From: Acer yangbiense
Taxonomy: Eukaryota > Streptophyta > Magnoliopsida > Sapindales > Sapindaceae
Assembly (NCBI GenBank): GCA_008009225.1
Contig: CM017763.1
Coordinates: 20,643,410 to 20,707,409, forward strand
DNA: 64,000 nt
Direction of reading: 5' to 3'
How positions within the stretch are numbered: the stretch's first letter is position 1; every line of letters begins with the position of its first letter. A program made the position numbers and the translations under genes. Of the stretch, positions 22,386-35,265 are shown in pieces. Below the pieces are notes generated by a model, which made no database searches, was not told the origin of the DNA, and saw only the letters and a program-made list of their open reading frames with translations.

Positions 22386-23650
22386 CTTTTTGCAAGCCTT
22401 TTCCTAGCACAATTTACATATATTCGTCCAAGTACACGCTTTTACAAAATTTAGAGCTAGCTTCTCCTAAGCTATACACCTCAACATGATCAATAACTAG
22501 GGAATGGATATGTGTTTGGCTTCAATTTGCAATGAATATAGGGGTATGGGAGTGTTTAGGCTATTTTAGTAGTTTATGCACACACTCAAGCTCAAAATCA
22601 TTTCTAAAAGTCCATCTACCAAGGGAATACAAGTTTCAACAAGCAGTCCACAAGATAAAGTTCTATGGCAATCAATGCAAAATTGATGTACAATGAGATC
22701 ACAATTAACAAAACCAAAAAAATCGAAGAGTGTTTAAAGAGTAGAAACATAATATACCCTCAAATTTTCGCAATTTAGGCACAATGTAGCTCACGGGTAG
22801 TCTCCACTATTTTCCTAGGCTAAACAAACATAGAAGTCTCATCCACCTCAACATCAAAAGATTGGCACTGTACAAGCAAATTTAAGCGACGCACGGAGCT
22901 AAAAGCATACATGTGTCTCTACCGGCACACGAAGAAAAACAACTCAACAAAATGGACTCATTTCCATAAAAATTTAAAATTGATCGTTTTGTGCAGAGAT
23001 TTGAAAATTTTCTAAACGTAACAAAAATAAAAACAAACAACGAAGGTGTCCACACCCCCAAACCTAAACTCAACATTGTCCTCAATGTTGTTCAAATCAT
23101 AAAATATGGACAATGTTTAGCATGATTCGGTGATGAGAACAAAAATAAAAAGCTAACAACAATACACAACAAATCCTAAGATCTAAGCACAATACAAATC
23201 CACTCTTAGATCTAAACAAAAATAAAAGTTACAAACACTACAAGCATAGCATTTTAACATTAAGCTCATGGGCAATTTCCGCCTAAATCAACAACTAATC
23301 CACAAGTGCTCCATTTAAACTCAAATTCAGAGGATACCTCTTATGGCTACAACCAACTAGGCCATTGTGGCGTTGCCGTTTCACTTGGAGAGTTGTTGCG
23401 GTGCAATAAGCGCAAACTTACGGTTCTCTTGAGTTGTGTGGTCCATTCGACCTGAAAATATCATTTCCTTGCACAAGCACAACTCAAACAACATTAAACG
23501 CATATGCTGTAAAGAAAAATAGAAAAAACAAGTGTTTATTTTCAACATATCTAAACATAATCCGCAAAGCAATTAAATCTAAACATTTACAGAACCTAAG
23601 CTAAAACAAGAAACAATCAACGAATACGCCTCCCCGGCACGGCGCCATTT
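21413..23650 (-). mobile_element. Array internal domain 2 (non-coding)
   Basis: 2238 bp, same layout as domain 1. It carries GTTTCAAC near 22634 where domains 1 and 4 have GTTTTAAC, and its PBS lacks one base (CCCCGGCACGGCG on the plus strand). A longer T-rich tract lies at about 22332-22386. Confidence 0.85.
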
Positions 23651-25734
23651 TGATACTGGCTTTTTCCGTCGTTAAGAAATCGCAAGGATCAAAAGATTAT
23701 TTCATTTAAAAAGGGGTTTCCTACGCAATGTGCTCTAAACTAGCAAAAGACTAGTAAAGCGGCAAGCGAGGGTATCGTTCCGCAGGGAGGTGTGATTCGT
23801 CAACCGTATCAAGTTCTAGAGTTTATTGTAAGCATGTAAATAGAATGTGGAAAGGTAAGAATGATGTGTGTGAAATGTATGTACAATGCGGTGTGTGTGT
23901 ATAGAAAATGAAAATGAAAATAAATAAAAACAAAGAGAATATGGAAGGGTGAGAATGATGTTTAAAGTGATAAATAAAATGGTGGATAGGAGAGATGCAT
24001 GAAAATGGCCACACAAGGTTCAACAAGTTCACCATACATAAGTGCACAAATAGTTGGTTGTTAGACATTAAGGACATCCAATTTTAGTTAAGGGTTCGTT
24101 CTTGCCTCAATCCGATTTATACCCACTCATAGAGCTAACGGTTGAAGAGTGTGCCGAGAACCTCTCAAACACGAAACCGCAACCAACATATGTGAACCGA
24201 TTCTACAAACAAAACTACATTGAGCCCCAATGATTGCTTCGTAATGTAAAATGGCAACGTGAAAGTCTAATGAGTGTGGAAAGAGTGATTGTATCTCCGA
24301 CCATAACTCACCTAGAGCCCCTAGCATGAGATATAGCCAAAGACCAATAATTGTAACTCTAACCATGACTCACCTAGAGCCCCTAGAGTGAGAAATAGCT
24401 AAAGTCCAATTGTTTACAAGAACAATGAACCAAACCCTTCTAATATGACAATTTATAGGTTCACCCACTCTTCCTAGCTAATTAGCCAAAACTATGCCCG
24501 GAGAGCCCCTCCAAAAGCACAATCCTAACTCTAATTCACTCAAACCAATTCATGACATGCAATTTCGACCTTCCATCAACATACATACACAAATGGGATA
24601 TTTGATTACAACTACTCCTACAATTAAGTTAATCTACTCCTAATCCCATCCATGAACACATATCAATTTCCAATCATCAATAAACATGCATTTCAAGATA
24701 AGAGATATATTCAACAACAATCAAGAATGAATCAAAACACAAATTGGATATAAAAACAACCATTATATATATTGAGCACAAATATAAGTTTACAAATATT
24801 CCCAAATGGGGATTACACATTTAAGAAAACAAGAAATACAAAGAGATGAGTTAAAAGAGACAACCCTTGAAGAAAACCTCCTCCAAGTCCTCCATGAAAC
24901 CCTAGCTCGAAATTGGTCCAAAGACCCTCCTTTCTCCTTGCAATCTACTCCTAAATGGGTGGATGATGGGTAGAAGATGAAGTGGGGAGCATCCATGGAG
25001 GAAAAACCTCCATGGATGCTCTAGAAAGCTTCTCTCTCTCTTATTAGGTGAAGAAGATGAAGATGAAGAAGAAGAGGAAGTGGTGGGAAGTGTGGATTCT
25101 GAAAGAATAAGGCAAAAAGGGTGTTTATATAGTGTTGGGAGTTTTAGGGCTGAAATGGGGATGAATTGACGAGTTTGCCCCTCTCATTTCGCCCAAAATC
25201 GGCCTCTCGCTGGGCGATCGGCGGTTGAATCGGCGGCCTGGCCGCAGATTCCAAACCGCAGAATGGAAAAGTGACATTCTGGAATTGATCGGCGGTTGAA
25301 CTGTGGCCGCCGAATTTGCTTCTGGACTCACTGATGTTGATCGGCGGTTTCAATTCTGCGGCCTGGCCGCAGATGTTGACCGTCGAATTTGGATTTTCTA
25401 CACTTCATCCGTAAGCTGCTGGAATGTCGAGGGGGTTCTGCCGCAGTCTCGTTGTCGCATTCTATCTCGACGACGGATCAACCGTGGGTACGGCTAGGCT
25501 TAGATCACGCCGTTGTCTGTGTCGACGGAGAGGCACGACACTCAACATATACTCCATTTGATCCGTTTTTGGCTCATTTTGCTTCCCTAACGTTCCTTTA
25601 TGCTCAAACACCTATTGTAGGGAATATGTACCTACACATAGCTCAAACAAAACATTATATACAAAAATACGCTCGAAAACGAGACAAACGATCGGAAATG
25701 GGGGACCTCAAATAGGTATAAAATAGTCCGATCA
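23651..25734 (-). repeat. Array LTR 3
   Basis: 2084 bp and the most divergent LTR: several private changes cluster between about 25108 and 25383 in and near the CpG-rich block. Diagnostic state is GGGAG, GTGACATT, AACGTTC. Confidence 0.88.
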
Positions 25735-26667
25735 AATACCCCCAAACCTATCATTTGCTCGTCCTCGAGCAAAACAAAGAGAACAAAAATACAAATAACA
25801 AATAACAAATAAAAAAAAACTTATAAATAAAAACTAAAAATTAAGCTAGTCCACTTCCGTAGGAAACACGGTGGCACTTAGCATGTGCCACAAGCCTTTA
25901 AACCACTAGGCGATCCCTAGAGGAGGAGTTATAGTCTCCTGAGGGTTTACAGCTACGACACCCACAAACGTATACTCTGCAATAAAAGTTGAGAAGCAAA
26001 TCCGCACATACCAAGCAAAGACTACACATGCATGCTAGAATCTCAAATATACCAATTAATAACAATGCATCACACAATGCAAGTATGCCAATACTTAGGA
26101 TGTTTTCGGTTTACAAAACAACTACATCCGTATGCCCAAGATAAAATTCGCCTCGACTCTAATCCTCACCGGATTTCAGTCATATTTTCACTCAGAACTT
26201 AGGCGCACTCTCTAGCAAACATATGTGATTTGGAGTTTAGGTATATGGAATCAAATATAATCACATATGAGTATTTTCCAATGACGCACATTTTCTGAAA
26301 ATGGATCTCATGGAAGGAATTGAAATGCCACGAACGTGGAAAGACATGCATCGACTCACATTCCCAAGATAGACTTCCTAAGAGATCAAATGAACTTTTC
26401 CTCACTTTTATTAGGGCCAAGGTGATTTGTGGTAGTGTTTGGGATGTAAGAGATGGTGGGAGCGGGAAGGATAAAGTTATTAACAATGCTAAGGTGTGTT
26501 TACACATTACACTTTACAACAAAATTAGCTCTATTACATATTTACAATACAAGCGTTTTGGCTTTGTGCTACAATTGTACCCTTATTAGTGAGTAACTTT
26601 ACCATTGAAGAACTAGAAGGCTTAAGTGTTTTATATTTCAACACTTATTCAATTTTCTTTTTCTTTT

Positions 26668-26709
<42 letters not shown>

Positions 26710-27974
26710 CTTTTTGCAAGCCTTTTCCTAGCACAATTTACATATATTCGTCCAGTACACGCTTTTACAAAATTTAGAGCTAGCTTCTCCTAAGCTATAC
26801 ACCTCAACATGATCAATAACTAGGGAATGGATATGTGTTTGGCTTCAATTTGCAATGAATATAGGGGTATGGGAGTGTTTAGGCTATTTTAGTAGTTTAT
26901 GCACACACTCAAGCTCAAAATCATTTCTAAAAGTCCATCTACCAAGGGAATACAAGTTTCAACAAGCAGTCCACAAGATAAAGTTCTATGGCAATCAATG
27001 CAAAATTGATGTACAATGAGATCACAATTAACAAAACCAAAAAAATCGAAGAGTGTTTAAAGAGTAGAAACATAATATACCCTCAAATTTTCGCAATTTA
27101 GGCACAATGTAGCTCACGGGTAGTCTCCACTATTTTCCTAGGCTAAACAAACATAGAAGTCTCATCCACCTCAACATCAAAAGATTGGCACTGTACAAGC
27201 AAATTTAAGCGACGCACGGAGCTAAAAGCATACATGTGTCTCTACCGGCACACGAAGAAAAACAACTCAACAAAATGGACTCATTTCCATAAAAATTTAA
27301 AATTGATCGTTTTGTGCAGAGATTTGAAAATTTTCTAAACGTAACAAAAATAAAAACAAACAACGAAGGTGTCCACACCCCCAAACCTAAACTCAACATT
27401 GTCCTCAATGTTGTTCAAATCATAAAATATGGACAATGTTTAGCATGATTCGGTGATGAGAACAAAAATAAAAAGCTAACAACAATACACAACAAATCCT
27501 AAGATCTAAGCACAATACAAATCCACTCTTAGATCTAAACAAAAATAAAAGTTACAAACACTACAAGCATAGCATTTTAACATTAAGCTCATGGGCAATT
27601 TCCGCCTAAATCAACAACTAATCCACAAGTGCTCCATTTAAACTCAAAGTTCAGAGGATACCTCTTATGGCTACAACCAACTAGGCCATTGTGGCGTTGC
27701 CGTTTCACTTGAGAGTTGTTGCGGTGCAATAAGCGCAAACTTACGGTTCTCTTGAGTTGTGTGGTCCATTCGACCTGAAAATATCATTTCCTTGCACAAG
27801 CACAACTCAAACAACATTAAACGCATATGCTGTAAAGAAAAATAGAAAAAACAAGTGTTTATTTTCAACATATCTAAACATAATCCGCAAAGCAATTAAA
27901 TCTAAACATTTACAGAACCTAAGCTAAAACAAGAAACAATCAACGAATACGCCTCCCCGGCAACGGCGCCATTT
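25735..27974 (-). mobile_element. Array internal domain 3 (non-coding)
   Basis: 2240 bp, same layout. Shares GTTTCAAC with domain 2. The PBS is intact at 27954-27971. Its T-rich tract (about 26654-26710) is almost uninterrupted. Confidence 0.85.
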
Positions 27975-30056
27975 TGATACTGGCTTTTTCCGTCGTTAAG
28001 AAATCGCAAGGATCAAAAGATTATTCATTTAAAAAGGGGTTTCCTACGCAATGTGCTCTAAACTAGCAAAAGACTAGTAAAGCGGCAAGCGAGGGTATCG
28101 TTCCGCAGGGAGGTGTGATTCGTCAACCGTATCAAGTTCTAGAGTTTATTGTAAGCATGTAAATAGAATGTGGAAAGGTAAGAATGATGTGTGTGAAATG
28201 TATGTACAATGCGGTGTGTGTGTATAGAAAATGAAAATGAAAATAAATAAAAACAAAGAGAATATGGAAGGGTGAGAATGATGTTTAAAGTGATAAATAA
28301 AATGGTGGATAGGAGAGATGCATGAAAATGGCCACACAAGGTTCAACAAGTTCACCATACATAAGTGCACAAATAGTTGGTTGTTAGACATTAAGGACAT
28401 CCAATTTTAGTTAAGGGTTCGTTCTTGCCTCAATCCGATTTATACCCACTCATAGAGCTAACGGTTGAAGAGTGTGCCGAGAACCTCTCAAACACGAAAC
28501 CGCAACCAACATATGTGAACCGATTCTACAAACAAAACTACATTGAGCCCCAATGATTGCTTCGTAATGTAAAATGGCAACGTGAAAGTCTAATGAGTGT
28601 GGAAAGAGTGATTGTATCTCCGACCATAACTCACCTAGAGCCCCTAGCATGAGATATAGCCAAAGACCAATAATTGTAACTCTAACCATGACTCACCTAG
28701 AGCCCCTAGAGTGAGAAATAGCTAAAGTCCAATTGTTTACAAGAACAATGAACCAAACCCTTCTAATATGACAATTTATAGGTTCACCCACTCTTCCTAG
28801 CTAATTAGCCAAAACTATGCCCGGAGAGCCCCTCCAAAAGCACAATCCTAACTCTAATTCACTCAAACCAATTCATGACATGCAATTTCGACCTTCCATC
28901 AACATACATACACAAATGGGATATTTGATTACAACTACTCCTACAATTAAGTTAATCTACTCCTAATCCCATCCATGAACACATATCAATTTCCAATCAT
29001 CAATAAACATGCATTTCAAGATAAGAGATATATTCAACAACAATCAAGAATGAATCAAAACACAAATTGGATATAAAAACAACCATTATATATATTGAGC
29101 ACAAATATAAGTTTACAAATATTCCCAAATGGGGATTACACATTTAAGAAAACAAGAAATACAAAGAGATGAGTTAAAAGAGACAACCCTTGAAGAAAAC
29201 CTCCTCCAAGTCCTCCATGAAACCCTAGCTCGAAATTGGTCCAAAGACCCTCCTTTCTCCTTGCAATCTACTCCTAAATGGGTGGATGATGGGTAGAAGA
29301 TGAAGTGGGGAGCATCCATGGAGGAAAAACCTCCATGGATGCTCTAGAAAGCTTCTCTCTCTCTTATTAGGTGAAGAAGATGAAGATGAAGAAGAAGAGG
29401 AAGTGGTGGGAAGTGTGGATTCTGAAAGAATGAGGCAAAAAGGGTGTTTATATAGTGTTGGGAGTTTTAGGGCTGAAATGGGGATGAATTGACGAGTTTG
29501 CCCCTCTCATTTCGCCCAAAATCGGCCTCTCGCTGGGCGATCGGCGGTTTAATCGGCGGCCTGGCCGCAGATTCCAACCGCAGAATGGAAAAGTGACATT
29601 CTGGAATTGATCGGCGGTTGAATCGTGGCCGCCGAATTTGCTTCTGGACTCACTGATGTTGATCGGCGGTTTCAATTCTGCGGCCTGGCCGCAGATGTTG
29701 ACCGCCGAATTTGGATTTTCTACACTTCATCCGTAAGCTGCTGGAATGTCGAGGGGGTTCTGCCGCAGTCTCGTTGTCGCATTCTATCTCGACGACGGAT
29801 CAACCGTGGGTACGGCTAGGCTTAGATCACGCCGTTGTCTGTGTCGACGGAGAGGCACGACACTCAACATATACTCCATTTGATCCGTTTTTGGCTCATT
29901 TTGCTTCCCTAACATTCATTTATGCTCAAACACCTATTGTAGGGAATATGTACCTACACATAGCTCAAACAAAACATTATATACAAAAATACGCTCGAAA
30001 ACGAGACAAACGATCGGAAATGGGGGACCTCAAATAGGTATAAAATAGTCCGATCA
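27975..30056 (-). repeat. Array LTR 4
   Basis: 2082 bp. Diagnostic state is GGGAG, GTGACATT, AACATTC, intermediate between LTR 3 and LTR 5. Confidence 0.88.
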
Positions 30057-30993
30057 AATACCCCCAAACCTATCATTTGCTCGTCCTCGAGCAAAACAAA
30101 GAGAACAAAAATACAAATAACAAATAACAAATAAAAAAAACTTATAAATAAAAACTAAAAATTAAGCTAGTCCACTTCCGTAGGAAACACGGTGGCACTT
30201 AGCATGTGCCACAAGCCTTTAAACCACTAGGCGATCCCTAGAGGAGGAGTTATAGTCTCCTGAGGGTTTACAGCTACGGCACCCACAAACGTATACTCTG
30301 CAATAAAAGTTGAGATGCAAATCCGCACATACCAAGCAAAGACTACACATGCATGCTAGAATCTCAAATATACCAATTAATAACAATGCATCACACAATG
30401 CAAGTATGCCAATACTTAGGATGTTTTCGGTTTACAAAACAACTACATCCGTATGCCCAAGATAAAATTCGCCTCGACTCTAATCCTCACCGGATTTCAG
30501 TCATATTTTCACTCAGAACTTAGGCGCACTCTCTAGCAAACATATGTGATTTGGAGTTTAGGTATATGGAATCAAATATAATCACATATGAGTATTTTCC
30601 AATGACGCACATTTTCTGAAAATGGATCTCATGGAAGGAATTGAAATGCCACGAACGTGGAAAGACATGCATCGACTCACATTCCCAAGATAGACTTCCT
30701 AAGAGATCAAATGAACTTTTCCTCACTTTTATTAGGGCCAAGGTGATTTGTGGTAGTGTTTGGGATGTAAGAGATGGTGGGAGCGGGAAGGATAAAGTTA
30801 TTAACAATGCTAAGGTGTGTTTACACATTACACTTTACAACAAAATTAGCTCTATTACATATTTACAATACAAGCGTTTTGGCTTTGTGCTACAATTGTA
30901 CCCTTATTAGTGAGTAACTTTACCATTGAAGAACTAGAAGGCTTAAGTGTTTTATATTTCAACACTTATTCAATTTTCTTTTTCTTTTTCTTT

Positions 30994-31035
<42 letters not shown>

Positions 31036-32306
31036 CTTTTTCTTTTTGCAAGCCTTTTCCTAGCACAATTTACATATATTCGTCCAAGTACACGCTTTTA
31101 CAAAATTTAGAGCTAGCTTCTCCTAAGCTATACACCTCAACATGATCAATAACTAGGGAATGGATATGTGTTTGGCTTCAATTTGCAATGAATATAGGGG
31201 TATGGGAGTGTTTAGGCTATTTTAGTAGTTTATGCACACACTCAAGCTCAAAATCATTTCTAAAAGTCCATCTACCAAGGGAATACAAGTTTTAACAAGC
31301 AGTCCACAAGATAAAGTTCTATGGCAATCAATGCAAAATTGATGTACAATGAGATCACAATTAACAAAACCAAAAAAATCGAAGAGTGTTTAAAGAGTAG
31401 AAACATAATATACCCTCAAATTTTCGCAATTTAGGCACAATGTAGCTCACGGGTAGTCTCCACTATTTTCCTAGGCTAAACAAACATAGAAGTCTCATCC
31501 ACCTCAACATCAAAAGATTGGCACTGTACAAGCAAATTTAAGCGACGCACGGAGCTAAAAGCATACATGTGTCTCTACCGGCACACGAAGAAAAACAACT
31601 CAACAAAATGGACTCATTTCCATAAAAATTTAAAATTGATCGTTTTGTGCAGAGATTTGAAAATTTTCTAAACGTAACAAAAATAAAAACAAACAACGAA
31701 GGTGTCCACACCCCCAAACCTAAACTCAACATTGTCCTCAATGTTGTTCAAATCATAAAATATGGACAATGTTTAGCATGATTCGGTGATGAGAACAAAA
31801 ATAAAAAGCTAACAACAATACACAACAAATCCTAAGATCTAAGCACAATACAAATCCACTCTTAGATCTAAACAAAATAAAAGTTACAAACACTACAAGC
31901 ATAGCATTTTAACATTAAGCTCATGGGCAATTTCCGCCTAAATCAACAACTAATCCACAAGTGCTCCATTTAAACTCAAAGTTCAGAGGATACCTCTTAT
32001 GGCTACAACCAACTAGGCCATTGTGGCGTTGCCGTTTCACTTGAGAGTTGTTGCGGTGCAATAAGCGCAAACTTACGGTTCTCTTGAGTTGTGTGGTCCA
32101 TTCGACCTGAAAATATCATTTCCTTGCACAAGCACAACTCAAACAACATTAAACGCATATGCTGTAAAGAAAAATAGAAAAAACAAGTGTTTATTTTCAA
32201 CATATCTAAACATAATCCGCAAAGCAATTAAATCTAAACATTTACAGAACCTAAGCTAAAACAAGAAACAATCAACGAATACGCCTCCCCGGCAACGGCG
32301 CCATTT
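30057..32306 (-). mobile_element. Array internal domain 4 (non-coding)
   Basis: 2250 bp, the longest, because of the T-rich tract at about 30975-31047. Shares GTTTTAAC with domain 1. The PBS is intact at 32286-32303. Confidence 0.85.
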
Positions 32307-34389
32307 TGATACTGGCTTTTTCCGTCGTTAAGAAATCGCAAGGATCAAAAGATTATTTCATTTAAAAAGGGGTTTCCTACGCAATGTGCTCTAAACTAGC
32401 AAAAGACTAGTAAAGCGGCAAGCGAGGGTATCGTTCCGCAGGGAGGTGTGATTCGTCAACCGTATCAAGTTCTAGAGTTTATTGTAAGCATGTAAATAGA
32501 ATGTGGAAAGGTAAGAATGATGTGTGTGAAATGTATGTACAATGCGGTGTGTGTGTATAGAAAATGAAAATGAAAATAAATAAAAACAAAGAGAATATGG
32601 AAGGGTGAGAATGATGTTTAAAGTGATAAATAAAATGGTGGATAGGAGAGATGCATGAAAATGGCCACACAAGGTTCAACAAGTTCACCATACATAAGTG
32701 CACAAATAGTTGGTTGTTAGACATTAAGGACATCCAATTTTAGTTAAGGGTTCGTTCTTGCCTCAATCCGATTTATACCCACTCATAGAGCTAACGGTTG
32801 AAGAGTGTGCCGAGAACCTCTCAAACACGAAACCGCAACCAACATATGTGAACCGATTCTACAAACAAAACTACATTGAGCCCCAATGATTGCTTCGTAA
32901 TGTAAAATGGCAACGTGAAAGTCTAATGAGTGTGGAAAGAGTGATTGTATCTCCGACCATAACTCACCTAGAGCCCCTAGCATGAGATATAGCCAAAGAC
33001 CAATAATTGTAACTCTAACCATGACTCACCTAGAGCCCCTAGAGTGAGAAATAGCTAAAGTCCAATTGTTTACAAGAACAATGAACCAAACCCTTCTAAT
33101 ATGACAATTTATAGGTTCACCCACTCTTCCTAGCTAATTAGCCAAAACTATGCCCGGAGAGCCCCTCCAAAAGCACAATCCTAACTCTAATTCACTCAAA
33201 CCAATTCATGACATGCAATTTCGACCTTCCATCAACATACATACACAAATGGGATATTTGATTACAACTACTCCTACAATTAAGTTAATCTACTCCTAAT
33301 CCCATCCATGAACACATATCAATTTCCAATCATCAATAAACATGCATTTCAAGATAAGAGATATATTCAACAACAATCAAGAATGAATCAAAACACAAAT
33401 TGGATATAAAAACAACCATTATATATATTGAGCACAAATATAAGTTTACAAATATTCCCAAATGGGGATTACACATTTAAGAAAACAAGAAATACAAAGA
33501 GATGAGTTAAAAGAGACAACCCTTGAAGAAAACCTCCTCCAAGTCCTCCATGAAACCCTAGCTCGAAATTGGTCCAAAGACCCTCCTTTCTCCTTGCAAT
33601 CTACTCCTAAATGGGTGGATGATGGGTAGAAGATGAAGTGGGGAGCATCCATGGAGGAAAAACCTCCATGGATGCTCTAGAAAGCTTCTCTCTCTCTTAT
33701 TAGGTGAAGAAGATGAAGATGAAGAAGAAGAGGAAGTGGTGGGAAGTGTGGATTCTGAAAGAATGAGGCAAAAAGGGTGTTTATATAGTGTTGAGAGTTT
33801 TAGGGCTGAAATGGGGATGAATTGACGAGTTTGCCCCTCTCATTTCGCCCAAAATCGGCCTCTCGCTGGGCGATCGGCGGTTTAATCGGCGGCCTGGCCG
33901 CAGATTCCAACCGCAGAATGGAAAAGTAACATTCTGGAATTGATCGGCGGTTGAATCGTGGCCGCCGAATTTGCTTCTGGACTCACTGATGTTGATCGGC
34001 GGTTTCAATTCTGCGGCCTGGCCGCAGATGTTGACCGCCGAATTTGGATTTTCTACACTTCATCCGTAAGCTGCTGGAATGTCGAGGGGGTTCTGCCGCA
34101 GTCTCGTTGTCGCATTCTATCTCGACGACGGATCAACCGTGGGTACGGCTAGGCTTAGATCACGCCGTTGTCTGTGTCGACGGAGAGGCACGACACTCAA
34201 CATATACTCCATTTGATCCGTTTTTGGCTCATTTTGCTTCCCTAACATTCATTTATGCTCAAACACCTATTGTAGGGAATATGTACCTACACATAGCTCA
34301 AACAAAACATTATATACAAAAATACGCTCGAAAACGAGACAAACGATCGGAAATGGGGGACCTCAAATAGGTATAAAATAGTCTGATCA
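32307..34389 (-). repeat. Array LTR 5
   Basis: 2083 bp, ends CTGATCA where the others end CCGATCA. Shares GAGAG, GTAACATT and AACATTC with LTR 1. It is followed directly by the second copy of the GCCAC duplication. Confidence 0.88.
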
Positions 34390-34394
34390 GCCAC

Positions 34395-34770
34395 CGAGAG
34401 CCCGTCACTATCCGAAGCATGTTTAAGAGTTGAGGTTGTTGATCCTCTCGTGGGGGAAGTTTTAATCGGAAGAGACATTCCGAAGGAGCCGCCTAAATCT
34501 ACCTTTAAGCATGGGGTTACAAGAAAGAAGATAAAGGCGAGCCACAAAATAGGTTCACATGGAGTCGTGAACAAGATCCAAGCAACTCCTCCGGTTAAAG
34601 ATGAGAGGAAAATGGATAAAAGGGAGAAGAGAAATAAAGCTTGTGCGGTGGAGCAAACAAGAATGGTAAATGGGTTTTGGGTGAGGACATTCTATGCCTC
34701 ATATAAGTTGAAAAGGAAAGGGGTGTTTGATGAGCCCAAGTCAATGGCCTTGCTTGAAGAACCAACTTGA
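34395..34770 (+). CDS. Continuation of the gag-protease frame after the nested array, C-terminal tail
   Basis: Joining 15012 to 34395 restores one reading frame, with LSEACLRVEVVDPLVGEV just after the protease; a similar Cys/Arg/Val/Asp-rich block follows the protease in Athila polyproteins. The frame then gives about 100 basic residues and stops at 34768-34770. Where reverse transcriptase would be expected there is none, so pol has been lost by deletion or was never part of this lineage. I do not recognise the basic tail. Confidence 0.6.
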
Positions 34771-34930
34771 CTCATTCATCCAATGGAGGTACTTTTTGTA
34801 AATAGTAGTTAGATTTAATTGCTTTCTTGAATTCTAGTTTATTTTGGGATTGAATTCTCCCTCTTCGAACTTGAGTTGTGCTTTGTGTTTTCTTTTGATA
34901 AGTGTGTACACAACGTGGACATTGCGCAAT

Positions 34931-34945
34931 TTAGGTTTGGGGGTG
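34931..34945 (+). other. Internal PPT-like word 1
   Basis: TTAGGTTTGGGGGTG just beyond the end of the gag-protease tail, preceded by a partial version of the hairpin seen at 37559. Confidence 0.45.
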
Positions 34946-35097
34946 TGAGGAACTCAAGTTTAGTTTAGTTTAATTTAATTGAACCCATGCATGTAACCCT
35001 CTTTGTGAGTTTATGAGTGTGCAGCACTCAAAGTTGTGTTTGGGAGACTTTGTATGCAAAATAGGTGCAAAAGGGGGTCAAATGCAGCAAAATCCAG

Positions 35098-35265
35098 GTC
35101 GTGCGCTGGACAACCAGCGCCACGACCAGCGCTGGACCAGTGGCAACTCACTGTCCTAGTTGCGCTGGTGTCGTGCGCTGGTCTTGCGCCTGACGACCAG
35201 CGCCCAAGGCAAAAAGGAGGAGTCCCCATCACTTATTCAAACGCGGTCGTTCTGGACGACCAGCA
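35098..35265 (+). promoter_or_regulatory. Internal CpG-rich CCAGCGC/GCGCTGG cluster upstream of the 3' ORF
   Basis: The same words as in the LTR cluster at 11218-11345, here about 600 bp upstream of the ORF at 35843. A strong TATA box is not evident. A donor-like GGTAAGT lies near 35377. A second promoter or an enhancer duplicate is possible but unproven. Confidence 0.4.

Larger units (their letters stand above)
15013..34389 (-). mobile_element. Tandem array of a LARD-like non-autonomous LTR retrotransposon (5 LTRs, 4 internal domains)
   Basis: Five LTRs start at 15013, 19332, 23651, 27975 and 32307 (spacings 4319, 4319, 4324 and 4332), separated by four internal domains. Orientation is minus: in each unit the plus strand reads LTR, then the inverse of a PPT, internal DNA, then the inverse of a PBS next to the following LTR. 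The whole array is flanked once by GCCAC (15008-15012 and 34390-34394), so it arose from one integration. No gag, protease, RT or integrase is found in the internal domains. LTRs above 2 kb with a non-coding 2.2-kb interior fit a large retrotransposon derivative that depends on an Athila-like partner. Repeated unequal recombination between LTRs explains the array best. Confidence 0.9.

Noticed and set aside
15013..34389. Array as a satellite or a segmental duplication of host genes
   Set aside because: Unit ends are LTR ends with PBS and PPT at the right places and a single 5-bp duplication, so it is a retrotransposon multimer.
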